From positions 14,269,348-14,333,347 of the forward strand of contig CM012954.1 in assembly GCA_000181795.3 (NCBI GenBank): a stretch of DNA of 64,000 nucleotides. The letters are read 5' to 3'. A program made the translations under genes and the position numbers. The stretch is from Trichinella spiralis. Its lineage: Eukaryota > Nematoda > Enoplea > Trichinellida > Trichinellidae. The notes beneath the pieces were generated by a model that was not told the origin of the DNA, did not search any database, and saw only the letters and a list, made by a program, of their open reading frames with translations. Shown in pieces: positions 38,609 through 49,667 of the stretch (the first letter of the stretch is position 1; each line of letters begins with the position of its first letter).

Positions 38609-38695
38609 CGCCCATGAGGTGGAATCGAACCACTTCGGCTATTAACCGACTACAGATTTGAAGTCTGCACTCTGACCATCAGAGTTCACACGGGC
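38609..38695 (-). tRNA. tRNA-Sec (anticodon UCA), copy A
   Basis: An 87-nt selenocysteine tRNA, the same length as human tRNA-Sec without CCA. The transcript begins GCCCGUGUG and ends CUCAUGGGC plus discriminator G, giving the long acceptor stem. The anticodon arm reads GCAGACUUCAAAUCUGU with UCA in the loop, followed by a long variable arm and T-loop GGUUCGAUUCC. It decodes UGA as selenocysteine when a SECIS element and EFsec are present, so it implies that the organism makes selenoproteins. It is identical to copy B over all 87 nt. Confidence 0.95.
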
Positions 38696-38720
38696 AACTG
38701 AAATTTGTCAAATTTTCGAA

Positions 38721-38733
38721 TATATATGCAAAT
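38721..38733 (-). promoter_or_regulatory. TATA box overlapping an octamer upstream of tRNA-Sec copy A
   Basis: Reading the tRNA strand, ATTTGCAT (38733-38726) runs directly into ATATATA (38727-38721), placing the TATA about 26-32 nt before the tRNA. Selenocysteine tRNA genes are known to use an external type-3-like Pol III promoter with a TATA near -30, a PSE and, in vertebrates, an octamer-type element. No PSE is assigned here. Confidence 0.55.
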
Positions 38734-38749
38734 GAATTTCGTTCATAAA

Positions 38750-40104
38750 AAGGAACAAGAATAGCTGTTATAACATGAAAAAAATGAAAAATGCATCGAT
38801 TGTTATAATAAATAGACACTGAAAAAAATAAATAATCTTGGAATTATGGAAAATGCTAGTTACAACAGAAACATATACTAACGCCAATCTAAACTTCTAC
38901 AAATATTTTTTGAGAAAACTAATTTACTGTATGCAATGCATTTTTATTATTATTCATTATTAGTTTCTGCTCTACTGGGTAAATACTGATGATGCTGCGT
39001 GAAACAATTTTATTTATTACAAAGAATATGTTGAACTTTTGCGGATTAGCAAAAAACCATACCATCAAATATATGAATATGAATTCATCGATAGTAATTT
39101 CACTGATATTTGATGTTGAAAACCAATTGGATTGCGAAAATGATAATTCTGTTTTTCTTTATTTTCAAAAAATGATATTTCGTAGTTTACATAAGTACTA
39201 ATTATCAAATGTTAATACTCATTACACACTGTATTATACTGTATTGTCCATTATCGTATACTTATCATTATTACTTATTATTGAATATGTAGTTACTAAT
39301 TGATATTATTTGCATTTTCACGTAGAATACGTTTTGTTGAATGATTAATTAATTTTCATTTTCTCTTTTTTAAAATTAACACTTTAATGATGAGTAATAA
39401 ATTTTCAAGTGGATTTTTTCAATTATCTGACACTGCCGACAACGAGCGGAATTTAATTTTACCTACAGAAATGAGTACTACAAATAACAATTTCGAAGCT
39501 CAGTGAAATTTATTAACTCTGTGTAAGACCAAAAATTAAAGCATTCATTAGCAGTAGTAGTAGTAGTATATTTATTGATCCTTTGGCAGTGCATGTTTAA
39601 TTGGAAATGGATTTTGCTTATACTTTTTCAAAGGGCAAAGTTGAAATAGTTTCCACTACAGTGGTGTTTTAATTTAAACTGAAATTCATTTAAACTTCTT
39701 TAGCTAAGTTGTAATTACAACCCTGGCCATCCCCTCTGGAAAATCGTATAATACATTGTGATTGAAGTTCAGCATTTAATGCAGATTTTGATTTCATCAA
39801 TCGTACGTTTCGAAACAACAATTTTTGGAATACATCACTTATAAAGTATACAGTGATGGAATACATTGCTGCTTAAAGTACATTCTAATGTATACATAAG
39901 CACAAAACGGTAAATTTCTCAACATTTCACATTCGACAACGTTTCAACTTCTGGGCCATTTGATTGAAGAAAATAACAATTATAAAATAACCTGCATTTT
40001 TTACAGTAAACTACATAAATGAAAGGAATAAACTAAATCATAAATATAAAGTAATGTAACCGGAAGAAAACAAGGCAATGCAGGTTATGTGAATGATTTA
40101 AATT
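38750..40104. other. AT-rich spacer within copy A, no gene
   Basis: No open frame with family resemblance. It contains a short TAG-type triplet repeat near 39552-39569. The right part would carry the 3' UTR of the DEG/ENaC gene. Confidence 0.55.
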
Positions 40105-41675
40105 TTAAACGACATCACCATCGTACTTAGATCGAAAATGACGCAACGACTTAAAAGAACTTCTTGCCTGGGAAAAATGTGTGTTCAAATTGTGACCAAC
40201 GTCTTTTTTTATATGAAAGCAAAATTGAAGCAAGTAAACAAGCAGATGAACAAAAGACATCAAGCTGCATCCTAACCAAAGACCAACCTGCCCACCGATG
40301 CCGCCAATAACCATTTCCAGAGTTAGTACAGTCTTTTCTTCAATCTAAATGATATTTGAATTTTCATCAAATTTAAAAATACTCCATCATTCCTGTTACA
40401 TTTGAAAATAATTAATTTTTCTTAGAAATAAGAAGCAAAAAATAGATATATGTATATATAATAAACCTTCTCAATAATAAAATTCGGATATGCCATAATG
40501 ATTGTAAGTTGGTGCTCTTGCTCTTTTGATTTACACTTCAAGCATTGCGCAGAAGGTTGGTTAAATTTTCTCTTCGGGCTTAATCCCATAAATGTGACAG
40601 TGCGATCAAAGCGAGTTTCATAGCACAACGGTTGGCAATCTTTCTGACAATCGTTGATCAACTGCTCAATGGTCACGTTCCTTGTCGAAAGCAAGCGTTC
40701 ATTGCATTTGAAAAGTTGAAGCGGTGTACAAATGTTAGTCATATTTTTGAAATTGGTTTCGGAAAAATGAGCATCCAAACAACCACATTCGGCCAATGTT
40801 TGCTTGTTGTTGCACAAGAAATAACAGCTCGCTGAAGAGGAGACCGAATCCGACGTCAAACAGCCGCCTTTCCTGCTTTCCAGGCGTTCGTAGACAACGA
40901 CCGACAAGCCAAGCTGCAGAACTCCATTCATGGATGAAGCCAACGTATGCAAATTAGAATGCCAGGACGGATGGCCAATTTCGAAGGCGAATGCTTCTAC
41001 AAAACCAGAATGGTATCTCATGCCATTGTACAAATGTTCCTTGGGTGGAATGGTCACTTTGAATATTAAGCCGCCATCCATTCCAGGTACGTTCTGCGCG
41101 AATCGGCGAAGACTTATACAAGTTCCCGTATAGGGATGCGCGATTATCCTGGATTGTTGACAAATGTGAGGCTGGTTCGAAATCGTACCCAAATCTTCAC
41201 AAGTGAAACTCACTTGACGCAATATCTGGTCAAATGTAAAGTTTCTGAATTTCAAAAAATTCACCAACTCCATCTCAGTTGAATTATGCATATTTTTCAA
41301 GCAACGTAGACGCCACTTTGCAGGCAAAAAGTTACAAATGATAAAATCTGACAACTCTTCGGAAATGTTCATCATTTTCAATTTAGTCACGTTTGGTCCA
41401 CCCAAATGGCAGATGGCCAAGTTGGGCAGCAACATGCTGTTGTTCCACTCGGTCGTGAATGATGTCGCTATTGGATTTTCCATATAACTGGCAATCGTTT
41501 TCACCGAAAAATATACTGACGTGAACGCGGCCGAGATGAACAATAATGTCCAGAGGGTCCTTTCGCATGGCTCTTTGGAATAATGTATATTGCGCAAACC
41601 TTCGAATGAGGTCGTTTCCAAAAATTGAATCCACGAAAACTTTAGCACTTTCTTCTTAGCGCTATTTCGTCGCAT
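40105..41675 (-). CDS. Degenerin/ENaC-family sodium channel subunit
   Basis: Trimeric, amiloride-sensitive-type cation channel subunit of the plasma membrane, typically mechanosensory, peptide- or acid-gated. Two exons (41675-40467 and 40344-40105) give 482 codons. An N-terminal FLETTSFEGLRNI segment precedes TM1 (~41-61), with Glu where many members have the His of the His-Gly gating motif. A large Cys-rich ectodomain with several N-glycosylation sequons follows. The pre-TM2 and TM2 hallmark is LEMVIGGIGGQVGLWLGCS, with a G-x-S selectivity filter (GCS) and Gly at the degenerin position. The C-terminal tail is short and basic. A longer open frame starts upstream at 41693 only with TTG; ATG 41675 is used. 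At 482 residues it is on the short side for the family. Its duplicate at 44.6-45.0 kb is broken. Confidence 0.9.
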
Positions 41676-43640
41676 TCTTGACGTTAAAATCAAACCAGAA
41701 ATATGTATTTAAAAATCTTGCTTCATCAGTGAATAACAGATGAACAATTTATTTATCAGAACAACGACCACAGATTGTAAATTTCTCTCCCAAGATAAAA
41801 ATACCAACCAATCTGAGTATCAGCTAGATTAAATGTTTTTTTCGTGCTCGCTGCTCTTATCAAAGGTTTAGATTGTATTAATTAATTCTTCCACTGACTT
41901 TGAGAACTATACTTGTCAAGATTAATTTTCCAGTGATCATATAAATTCACATTTCAATTAAACTTGAGTAACAACATGAATAACGGTGGTTGCTATATCT
42001 GCTGTTTATTAATTTCTCTCTTCAACATGAATTATCATGAACTGGAAAAATAAGCAGATAACAGCAGATAGCCCACAGTTCAGTTGATAAATTTAACAAT
42101 GAAAAGTAGATTTCCTTTTAAAATATGATTTTAAGCTAAATATGCTATTACTAGAATTTGCAAAAACATTTGCAAATCTTCTTGGATGAACACGTCAATT
42201 ACAGAAAGTATCACACTAAGAGAAGTTGACGAGCATAGCGAGAGTTGACGACTTTGCAAAAGTCAGCACAAAAACACTTTGCGTGGGTATTTCTATTTAA
42301 CAAGTTATTGCATGGTATGAAGAGCATGAAAAATTAACAACTTCATATAATCAATATTACATTAACTGTACAACAGTATTGAAATAATAATCAAAGCTTT
42401 CGTTATTCACACACAAGTAAACGTGTGTGCAATTCAAGCACATGGTATGTAAAAATCAATAATTAATAAAAATGAAAATGAACTAGAAAACTCAACGCAG
42501 AACAAAAATGGGCGAGGGAAAGAGAATTAGTTTAAAAAATGACTATAAAACAAAACATAAATTAGAAGTTAATTTATTAACTTTTAACATTAATTAGCCA
42601 AAGAAAACTTGAAAAAGCTCGGTGACTAAAATTGTACATGTACATATTTGGAAAAATTAGGTATCCATGATATGGAATAATGTGTCAGTAAATATTGCAA
42701 ATACTTAGTGCAGACAAGCGAAACGCGTTTCTATGTAGGAATGTTAAATACCACAGAAAGAACGGTATCCTACAACCGACAATTGCAATAACTAACAATA
42801 GAACGCAAAAAAATTGAATGTGAATCTAACTATTAAGTTAAAAACAGCAACCACACTATGAAACACACATAAAAAGTAAAAAACCAAAATGATGAAACAC
42901 AGAAAAAGCAGATAAACTGCAGAGAATGAAAATAGATATTGCAACACAAAAAAGTAACAGCCAAGCATATGCACAAGTTAGATGATAAAATGGCAGAACT
43001 CAGTAGAAAAATCATCTAGGAAATAATACATAAAGTCATAATTTTAAACTGGATAATAATTTATTCCACCCTAACTTGAGCTTTATTCACTCCAACTGTT
43101 GTCAAAACTTATTTCAGAATACGAAAATGGAAACTTTATCTCTAATAATGGGAAGTTTTTCAATTTATACCTGTAAATCAACTTCACTGTAAGCATTTAC
43201 AAAATCTAAATTATTATCAACAGAATCTCATATTATTTCAAGAATTACACGCAACGCAGCTTCACTCAGCAAAATAAAATTCCAAAATATATGTTACGTA
43301 ATAAATATATAAGTTCAGCTTACCAAGAAATGCTATTACACCAACGTGGTTCACATGATTAGCAGAAAATATCCACAATTCCAATTATCACATCATCAGC
43401 ATTCGCGGGCATAACATTAACACAAACCATTTCCATTTCCCATTTCTTGTATATGTAAACGATAGTTTTTCTAAAAAAAGTTCTGCAATTCATTTATTCA
43501 CATAATTCTAAACAGACAAAATATCGCATAAGCAGTTTTATGATCATGCAGGTCTTCTACAAATTATATGATGAACAATATTATAAATACAAAATACTAC
43601 TCATAATAATATTTTCCATTCAGAAAAGAAAATAAAAATC
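41676..43640. other. AT-rich DNA spanning the duplication junction
   Basis: Upstream region of the DEG/ENaC gene, then the start of copy B near 42530. No exon or RNA gene is seen apart from the duplication itself. Confidence 0.6.
43634..43638 (-). terminator. Pol III terminator of tRNA-Sec copy B
   Basis: Run of five T on the minus strand, four bases past the tRNA 3' end, at the same spacing as copy A. Confidence 0.75.
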
Positions 43641-43641
43641 T

Positions 43642-43728
43642 CGCCCATGAGGTGGAATCGAACCACTTCGGCTATTAACCGACTACAGATTTGAAGTCTG
43701 CACTCTGACCATCAGAGTTCACACGGGC
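43642..43728 (-). tRNA. tRNA-Sec (anticodon UCA), copy B
   Basis: Identical in all 87 nt to the copy 5,033 bp to the left, with the same terminator, TATA and octamer. It therefore has every visible sign of being functional, while the neighbouring protein gene of the same duplicated unit is broken. Confidence 0.95.
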
Positions 43729-43753
43729 AACTGAAATTTGTCAAATTTTCGAA

Positions 43754-43766
43754 TATATATGCAAAT
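43754..43766 (-). promoter_or_regulatory. TATA box overlapping an octamer upstream of tRNA-Sec copy B
   Basis: Same 13 bases and same spacing as upstream of copy A: ATTTGCAT continuing into ATATATA about 26-32 nt before the tRNA. Confidence 0.55.
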
Positions 43767-44599
43767 GAATTTCGTTCATAAAAAGGAACAAGAATAGCTG
43801 TTATAACATGAAAAAAATGAAAAATGCATCGATTGTTATAATAAATAGACACTGAAAAAAATAAATAATCTTGGAATTATGGAAAATGCTAGTTACAACA
43901 GAAACATATACTAACGCCAATCTAAACTTCTACAAATATTTTTGAGAAAACTAATTTACTGTATGCAATGCATTTTTATTATTATTCATTATTAGTTTCT
44001 GCTCTGCTGGGTAAATACTGATGATGCTGCGTGAAACAATTTTATAACAATCATGAACAACAAATATGTTCAACTTTTGCTAATTAGCAAAAAAGCTTAC
44101 CATCGAATATATGAATATGAATTCATCGATAGTAATTTCATTGATATTTGATGTTGAAAACCAACTGGATTGCCAAAATGATAATTCATTTATGTTTATA
44201 TATATTTCAGATTATTTCATCGTTTACATAACTACTACTTATCAAATGTTAATACTCATTACACACTGTATTATACTGTATTGTCAATTATCGTATACTT
44301 ATCATTATTACTTATTATTGAATATGTGGTTACTAATTGATATTATTTGCATTTTCACGTAGAATACGTTTTTTTGAATGGTTAATTTTTATTTTATCTT
44401 TATTTTAAATGCTAGCATTTCATTTTATTATCCGCAATTATCTCTTCTACTATGAGTACGTCTTTTCTTTACCCCAAGTGACAATTAATGTCATTCCCGT
44501 TACAATGTAATGAAATAATTCATGTAGTTAATACATATTTCATTTTGATATGTATTACCCTTTTCATAAAAACAGTGGACATTACCAACAATATTTTGC

Positions 44600-44990
44600 T
44601 GAAAAATGCGTACTGACTTTCAATGTGCTTTTAAGAAATTTTAAAGTGCAATGTCGACGCTATTGTGGAGGCATAATGTTAAAAACGACAAAATTTGACA
44701 GCTCTTTCGAAATGTTCATCATTTTCAATTTGGTCACGTTTGGTCCACCTAGATGGGCGATGGCCAAGTTTGGCAGCAATATGCTGCTATTCCATTCTGT
44801 CGTGAATGAAGTCGCTGTTGGATTTTCCATATTTAGTTTTCATCGAAGAATACATCTTCGTGATCGTGGGGGGCCATTTGAATAATGTATATTTCCCAAA
44901 AACTGTCAACTGAAGTCGTTTTCAAAAGTTGAATCTCCCAATATTTCAATACTTTTTTGGTTAATACCGTTTCGTTTCATTTTTTTAAGA
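44600..44990 (-). pseudogene. DEG/ENaC 5'-end remnant
   Basis: This aligns by eye to about 41.27-41.68 kb, the N-terminus, TM1 and first ectodomain part of the intact channel gene. It has many substitutions, frame-breaking indels and a deletion of roughly 45 bp near 44850-44875 within the TM1 region. No equivalents of the rest of the ectodomain or TM2 exist in copy B. It is a non-functional relic of the tandem duplication; upstream similarity continues to about 45.45 kb. Confidence 0.85.
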
Positions 44991-44999
44991 TGTTTATCG

Positions 45000-46816
45000 T
45001 AAAACTAATCAAGAAAATGAATTTAAAATCCGTCATTGAACAACAGATGAACAATTTATTTATCAGCACATAAATGATGCAATAGGGCAGGTCGCCCCAA
45101 GAGGAAAATACTAACTGCTGCTCTGCATGTCAATTACATTGAATATTTTAGGCACGCTGCCCTTATTAAATGTTCAACTTGCATTAATTCTTCGATTTAC
45201 TTTGTGAACCATATTTGTCAACACTACTTTTCGAATCTTACTGTAACGCGATGTGAAAACAAATAAGTTCCCATTTCAATTTCGCCTGTGTAACAAAACG
45301 AAACAGTACCTACTGCATTCATTGTTTATTAATATTTGCTTTTTATGAACATCAATATGAATTATGAAAAGAAGTCACGTGGAAGAAACCGCAGAATGCT
45401 TTTAAGCTTATTGAATGTTTGATTATGGAGAATATATTTCCAAATTAGTATATGAATTTAAACTAAACATAGTATTTTGAGAATTTATTGAAATCATTTC
45501 ATTTATGCTTATTGATCTTGTGGAAGATGAAGCTCGTATACAGCTCATAATTGGTGAAAATGTCGAGAATTTTATCAGCACAAATACATAATTACCATTT
45601 ACACCGCAGACATTTCAGTGGAATTAGCCGTTCTTATTTCATTTTAGCTTTACTCATAAATGAATTTGGAATTTTTTGTTAATTTAAAATGCGTCCTTTA
45701 TGTGTGATAAAGCCAATCAAAGCTGCAATGCACGGATTTCACTAAAGCACCCAGAATGGATTGCAGTCTTGAAAATGGCTATTTGAATTAATTATGGCAT
45801 TGGTATATTTCATTATACTCATCGTTGGTGTAATAGATGAGCTTTTTCTTTGACTGGATGATTTTTTTTCAGTCAGAAACATAACAGCAAAATAAATTGA
45901 CAATCATGTTGAATGACATGAAACTGAATTTTATCATTCATAATAAGCACAGCAACGGCAAACATATTGAAAATTTTATTAAAGTGATAAAAAATAAGTA
46001 GAAAAGAAGCTGTATCATGAATAAATAGCTGACTGAAATAATAATATGAAAGAAAGCATAAATAAATTATTCTTTTTTGATTACTACAAGCATTCAACTT
46101 ACTTTTCTTAATGTGAATTAAAAAAGCTATAATTTATTTTCATCGTGCACTTTAATTAGGCTACGAAAAAGTGTACCAGGTTAATTTGAAACTTTTAACA
46201 TAGTTACAACAGTGCGACCAGACGTATATGTCAGTAACCTTCAAAAAAGGTTTGAATGCACAACAAAGAATGTAAATAATTCAGAATTATTTATCATCAA
46301 AAAAGTTCTTTCATCATAATTTAATAAGATAGACATTGTTAATTTACAACTGCAAAAATGATTCGAAGTTTTGTATTTTATCAAAAGAGAAAATTTTGTA
46401 ACCACAAAAAAAAATATATATATATTAATCGTAAAGGAGAAGTCTTTTTCAAATGAAAGCAAAATATTTAATCAGACATGCAACGCGGCATTCAGGCGAT
46501 AATATCAGGTCAACGAAAATACCAAATCGAATCTGTTGTTTGCATTTCCGTATTCTTATTTTGCATATGATGCACAATAATAAGATATTGCAAAATATAA
46601 TTTTATGAAATAACAACAACAACAGTAATAATTATAACATATATAGTAGTGTGATTTTGTAAAGTTGTCCAAAATATGACGCATGTTTAAAATTTTTCTT
46701 TAAACAAATGTTGTTTAAACTTGATCATCATTAATTAAATAAGTACTGTAAATGTTTAAGCAGTCAGTTTGTTAGTTGTCAGTTGCCTAATGTGGTAGGT
46801 GAGCAGTTGTTTGAAG
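45000..46816. other. AT-rich intergenic, no supported gene
   Basis: Left part is decayed duplicated DNA. The rest holds short minus-strand open frames (45873-46097, 46241-46462) of low-complexity hydrophobic content without family resemblance. Confidence 0.55.
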
Positions 46817-49159
46817 ATGAATTACAAAGATGAAATAGAAGGTCTTAAAAGATGGCTTCTTGGTGATGACCGTGTGAAAGTATTATATACATTTTGTTAT
46901 ATCCTTTTGTTAATTTAATAAAAATATTCCATTTTAGAAAATGCGAGCTTTAAGAAAACTGGAAACACTGCCAATTACGCTGGAAATTCTTCAGGTAAGG
47001 TTATGCTTGTATTTTTGTTGGAAATACATTTTTATGTTTCCTCTTTTTATCATAAAATGGAATGTATATTGTCATTTTAGCAAACTGGCATTGGTATAGC
47101 TTTGAATAGCTTAAGAAATGAAAAAGAATATTCTGAACGGGTGAAAACTTTGGTCTTCAAGTGGAAAGAGATCGCCTACAGTACTGCCAGGAAGAAGGGA
47201 ATCGAAATTGATTTTTGTGAAACTACTGCCAACAAGTATTCCGTGAATCCTCGCGATGCTACCGTTGCAGAATCTGCTGTCAAAATCACTTCGAATTTGG
47301 CATCATCGAAAGTAAGCACAAAGCCTGAAACGTCGGCTAAATGTGAAATGAAGCGATCAGCTAACATTAGAAGCACTGAAGATGCTTTGACTAGTGAAAA
47401 AGAGTCTGCTTCTGTATTCAAAGTGCCGAAAGTATCGAAGAGGATAAAGCTGACCACAGGATCGGACAGTTTTGCAGACGCACTGGGCAGTGTTGATCAT
47501 TTGCCAAAAAATTACAAGCGATCCCATAAAAGGAAGCTTGGAGAAAAGTCGAAACAAATTCCAAATGGTGATAGTCTGCCGGATGTGGAAATTTTGAAAT
47601 CACTTCAGACAAGCTTAAATGAACCGGGACCCAGTAATCAATCGAATGTATTTATTATACTTTGTTAACTTGATTTGATTTGATTTAATTTAATTTTTTT
47701 TTGAATTTTAGATGTATTTTGTAAAAGCTGATTCTAAGCCACCACCGTACAATAAGACAAAGACGAATGATTCTGCAATTAAGAAGAGTTGTACAATGAA
47801 AGGTACACAATGCAGGTTGTTGTTTTTTGTTTTGAGGTTCATAATACAATATCTTTGCGCATGAAATGACGCGATTTCCGTTTTCACGTCACTCATGTGC
47901 TAATAAGATGTTATTTATTTTACTGTGGTAGTCTTCATTGACGTCACGTTGAACTCTGAAATTCTTTCTTTATCACTACTGGATGATTCAATATGAAATC
48001 AAATAGTAATTTCACTATATCTCCGAGGAAATATGATAAAAAATTTTTGTTTATTCAACAATATTTGTCAAAATTGTTGGTGCAATAATATTTGTACAGT
48101 GATTTTTTTGCAGGTGATTATGATTATTTGGACCAGCAGCTTGTGAAAAGGGGTCACTCTAGAACGCAAGTTTACTCTGGCCGTCGGTCGCATACTGTGC
48201 AATCGATTCAAAAACTCTTCGACATGTGCATCCGAGTTTTGAGTGACAATATTGATCGTAAGTGTATTGTTGTTTGTTGAAAAATTTGAGGAATTATTCA
48301 ATTTTATATTACTAATCCATAATAATAATAATAATTTATTTGTTTAGAATTGGAATTCACCGGTGGTGTACCGTATTCAATTTTGAGGCCAGTTCTGACT
48401 CGTGCTTCACCGCAGCAGTTGGTCAAAATTGAACATTACAATCCTGTACGTTATTGGTATTTTTTTTCTCTCCCCAACCTTCCCTCCCTCCACCTTTCCC
48501 CGTTTGTTTATATTTCGACGTGAAAATTTGATTTCAATATCATTTTAGTATTTGTCCATTGATTTGCAAGAACTGTGGAAAGAACACTGTAAGAAAGAAT
48601 TCAATTGTCTCGCTTGTGATTTGCTCAGAAAGGAAACGTACCGTCAGATGTATGAGGTAAAAAATTTAAATTTATCTACTTGTTGGAATCTTTATTTGAT
48701 TTATGAAATCTATTCCAGAGAATGGTGATGCAAAGGGAACAAAAGTTTCTAGAAGTGACTCGTTCGATCAGTGAAAGCATGAACAGTGCGAACGGTACGG
48801 TGAAAATAATTAGCATTGGAATAATTTTATTTTATCTTTTGATAATGATTTTATTCAACTATATTTCTATAGTCCGGGTAGCGAAATTATCCGAAGTGAA
48901 AACTCCCAGAGATGTTCTGCGACGGCAAGCGAAATACGGTACTGGCCTGCTGACATTGCCTAGTTGTGAGGATATTATCGAATCCCGTCGTTACGGTTTG
49001 GCTGGTGGTGGATCTTCTTCCAGAATGAAATCTGTACGTTCGGCTGGCATCATCGTCTCGTCGCTCAGAGACCAAAGTTCCAAGCTTTCAAAGCCGCCGT
49101 TGTTGGTCAAATCGTTGGAAATGCTCAAAAATTGTCGCAGAAGTGGCCGCAGATATTGA
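46817..49159 (+). CDS. ELOA: Elongin A (transcription elongation factor B subunit 3)
   Basis: Subunit of the Elongin/SIII complex that suppresses RNA polymerase II pausing and, with elongins B/C and Cul5, ubiquitinates stalled polymerase. Nine exons (46817-46879, 46938-46994, 47081-47647, 47712-47802, 48114-48257, 48348-48445, 48549-48656, 48719-48794, 48873-49159) give 496 codons. The N-terminus is a TFIIS N/LW domain (RALRKLETLPITLEILQQTGIG). The middle is Ser/Lys-rich and disordered. The conserved core carries the elongin-C-binding box (SIQKLFDMCIRVL), GGVPYSILRPVL (human GGVPYSVLEPVL) and KTPRDVLRRQAKYGTG (human KPPRDVRRRQEKFGTG). It is clearly shorter than the roughly 770-residue human protein, mostly by reduction of the disordered linker. 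The last intron is stop-free and a multiple of three. Confidence 0.92.
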
Positions 49160-49667
49160 CCGATCGATCGATCCACTTTTTCCACGTTATCATTATACAT
49201 TTTTAATAATTTTTTTTGTATTAATTTTCATTTTTTTTCTTTTGACATCAACGCTATCACATCCGTGTCCGTCCGTCTGTGGGACATGTGCTGCAAGAAA
49301 CAAAATCACATTTTTTTTTCTTGTTTGTTAGTTTTTTTTCATGTTGACTTTTTTTGTACTGACTAGTTATAACTTTTGTTGTTTTTTGTTAAATTTATTT
49401 ATTTAATTTTGAAATAAATTTGAATTGGCATTGATATTTCATGTTGTTTTGTTTCTAGACGAAAATTCACGTTCTTCAACAACCAACCGTACTGTGATAA
49501 ACAATCAACTGATTATCATATCATCTCTGCTACAGTTGATAATCTACAGTATAATTGTATAATTTTCTGTTTTCACTCGGCCAATTTTGCAACATTTCAC
49601 TATATGTCTATTCAAAATAAAAAAAGAAATTGAAAAAAAAATTTCCAATTTTTCAAATTGAATCCGA
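49160..49667. other. Convergent 3' UTR region
   Basis: This lies between the stops of elongin A and the UNC-87-like gene. An AATAAA-like signal is present near 49412. No exon is seen. Confidence 0.6.

Larger units (their letters stand above)
37500..42530. repeat. Tandem duplication, copy A (~5.03 kb, with tRNA-Sec and intact DEG/ENaC gene)
   Basis: The left edge lies just past the IFT121 stop. Sequence from about 37500 is collinear with the segment starting near 42530; the two tRNA-Sec genes are offset by exactly 5,033 bp. Similarity is moderate at 37.5-38.1 kb, near-identical at about 38.15-39.0 kb around the tRNA, moderate to ~39.4 kb, and resumes in the DEG/ENaC 5' end and its upstream region to about 42.2 kb. 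Confidence 0.85.
42531..45500. repeat. Tandem duplication, copy B (deleted, with second tRNA-Sec)
   Basis: This second copy is collinear with copy A but has lost about 1.7 kb, corresponding to 39.4-41.3 kb of copy A. That removes the 3' two-thirds of the DEG/ENaC gene. The offset falls from 5,033 bp at the tRNA to about 3,300 bp in the DEG/ENaC remnant, which locates the deletion near 44.41-44.60 kb. The right edge is fuzzy, near 45.4-45.5 kb. Confidence 0.8.

Noticed and set aside
37500-45500. CRISPR-like or transposon interpretation of the large repeat
   Set aside because: There are only two long collinear copies carrying a tRNA and a host channel gene, with no terminal repeats or transposase; it is a plain tandem segmental duplication.
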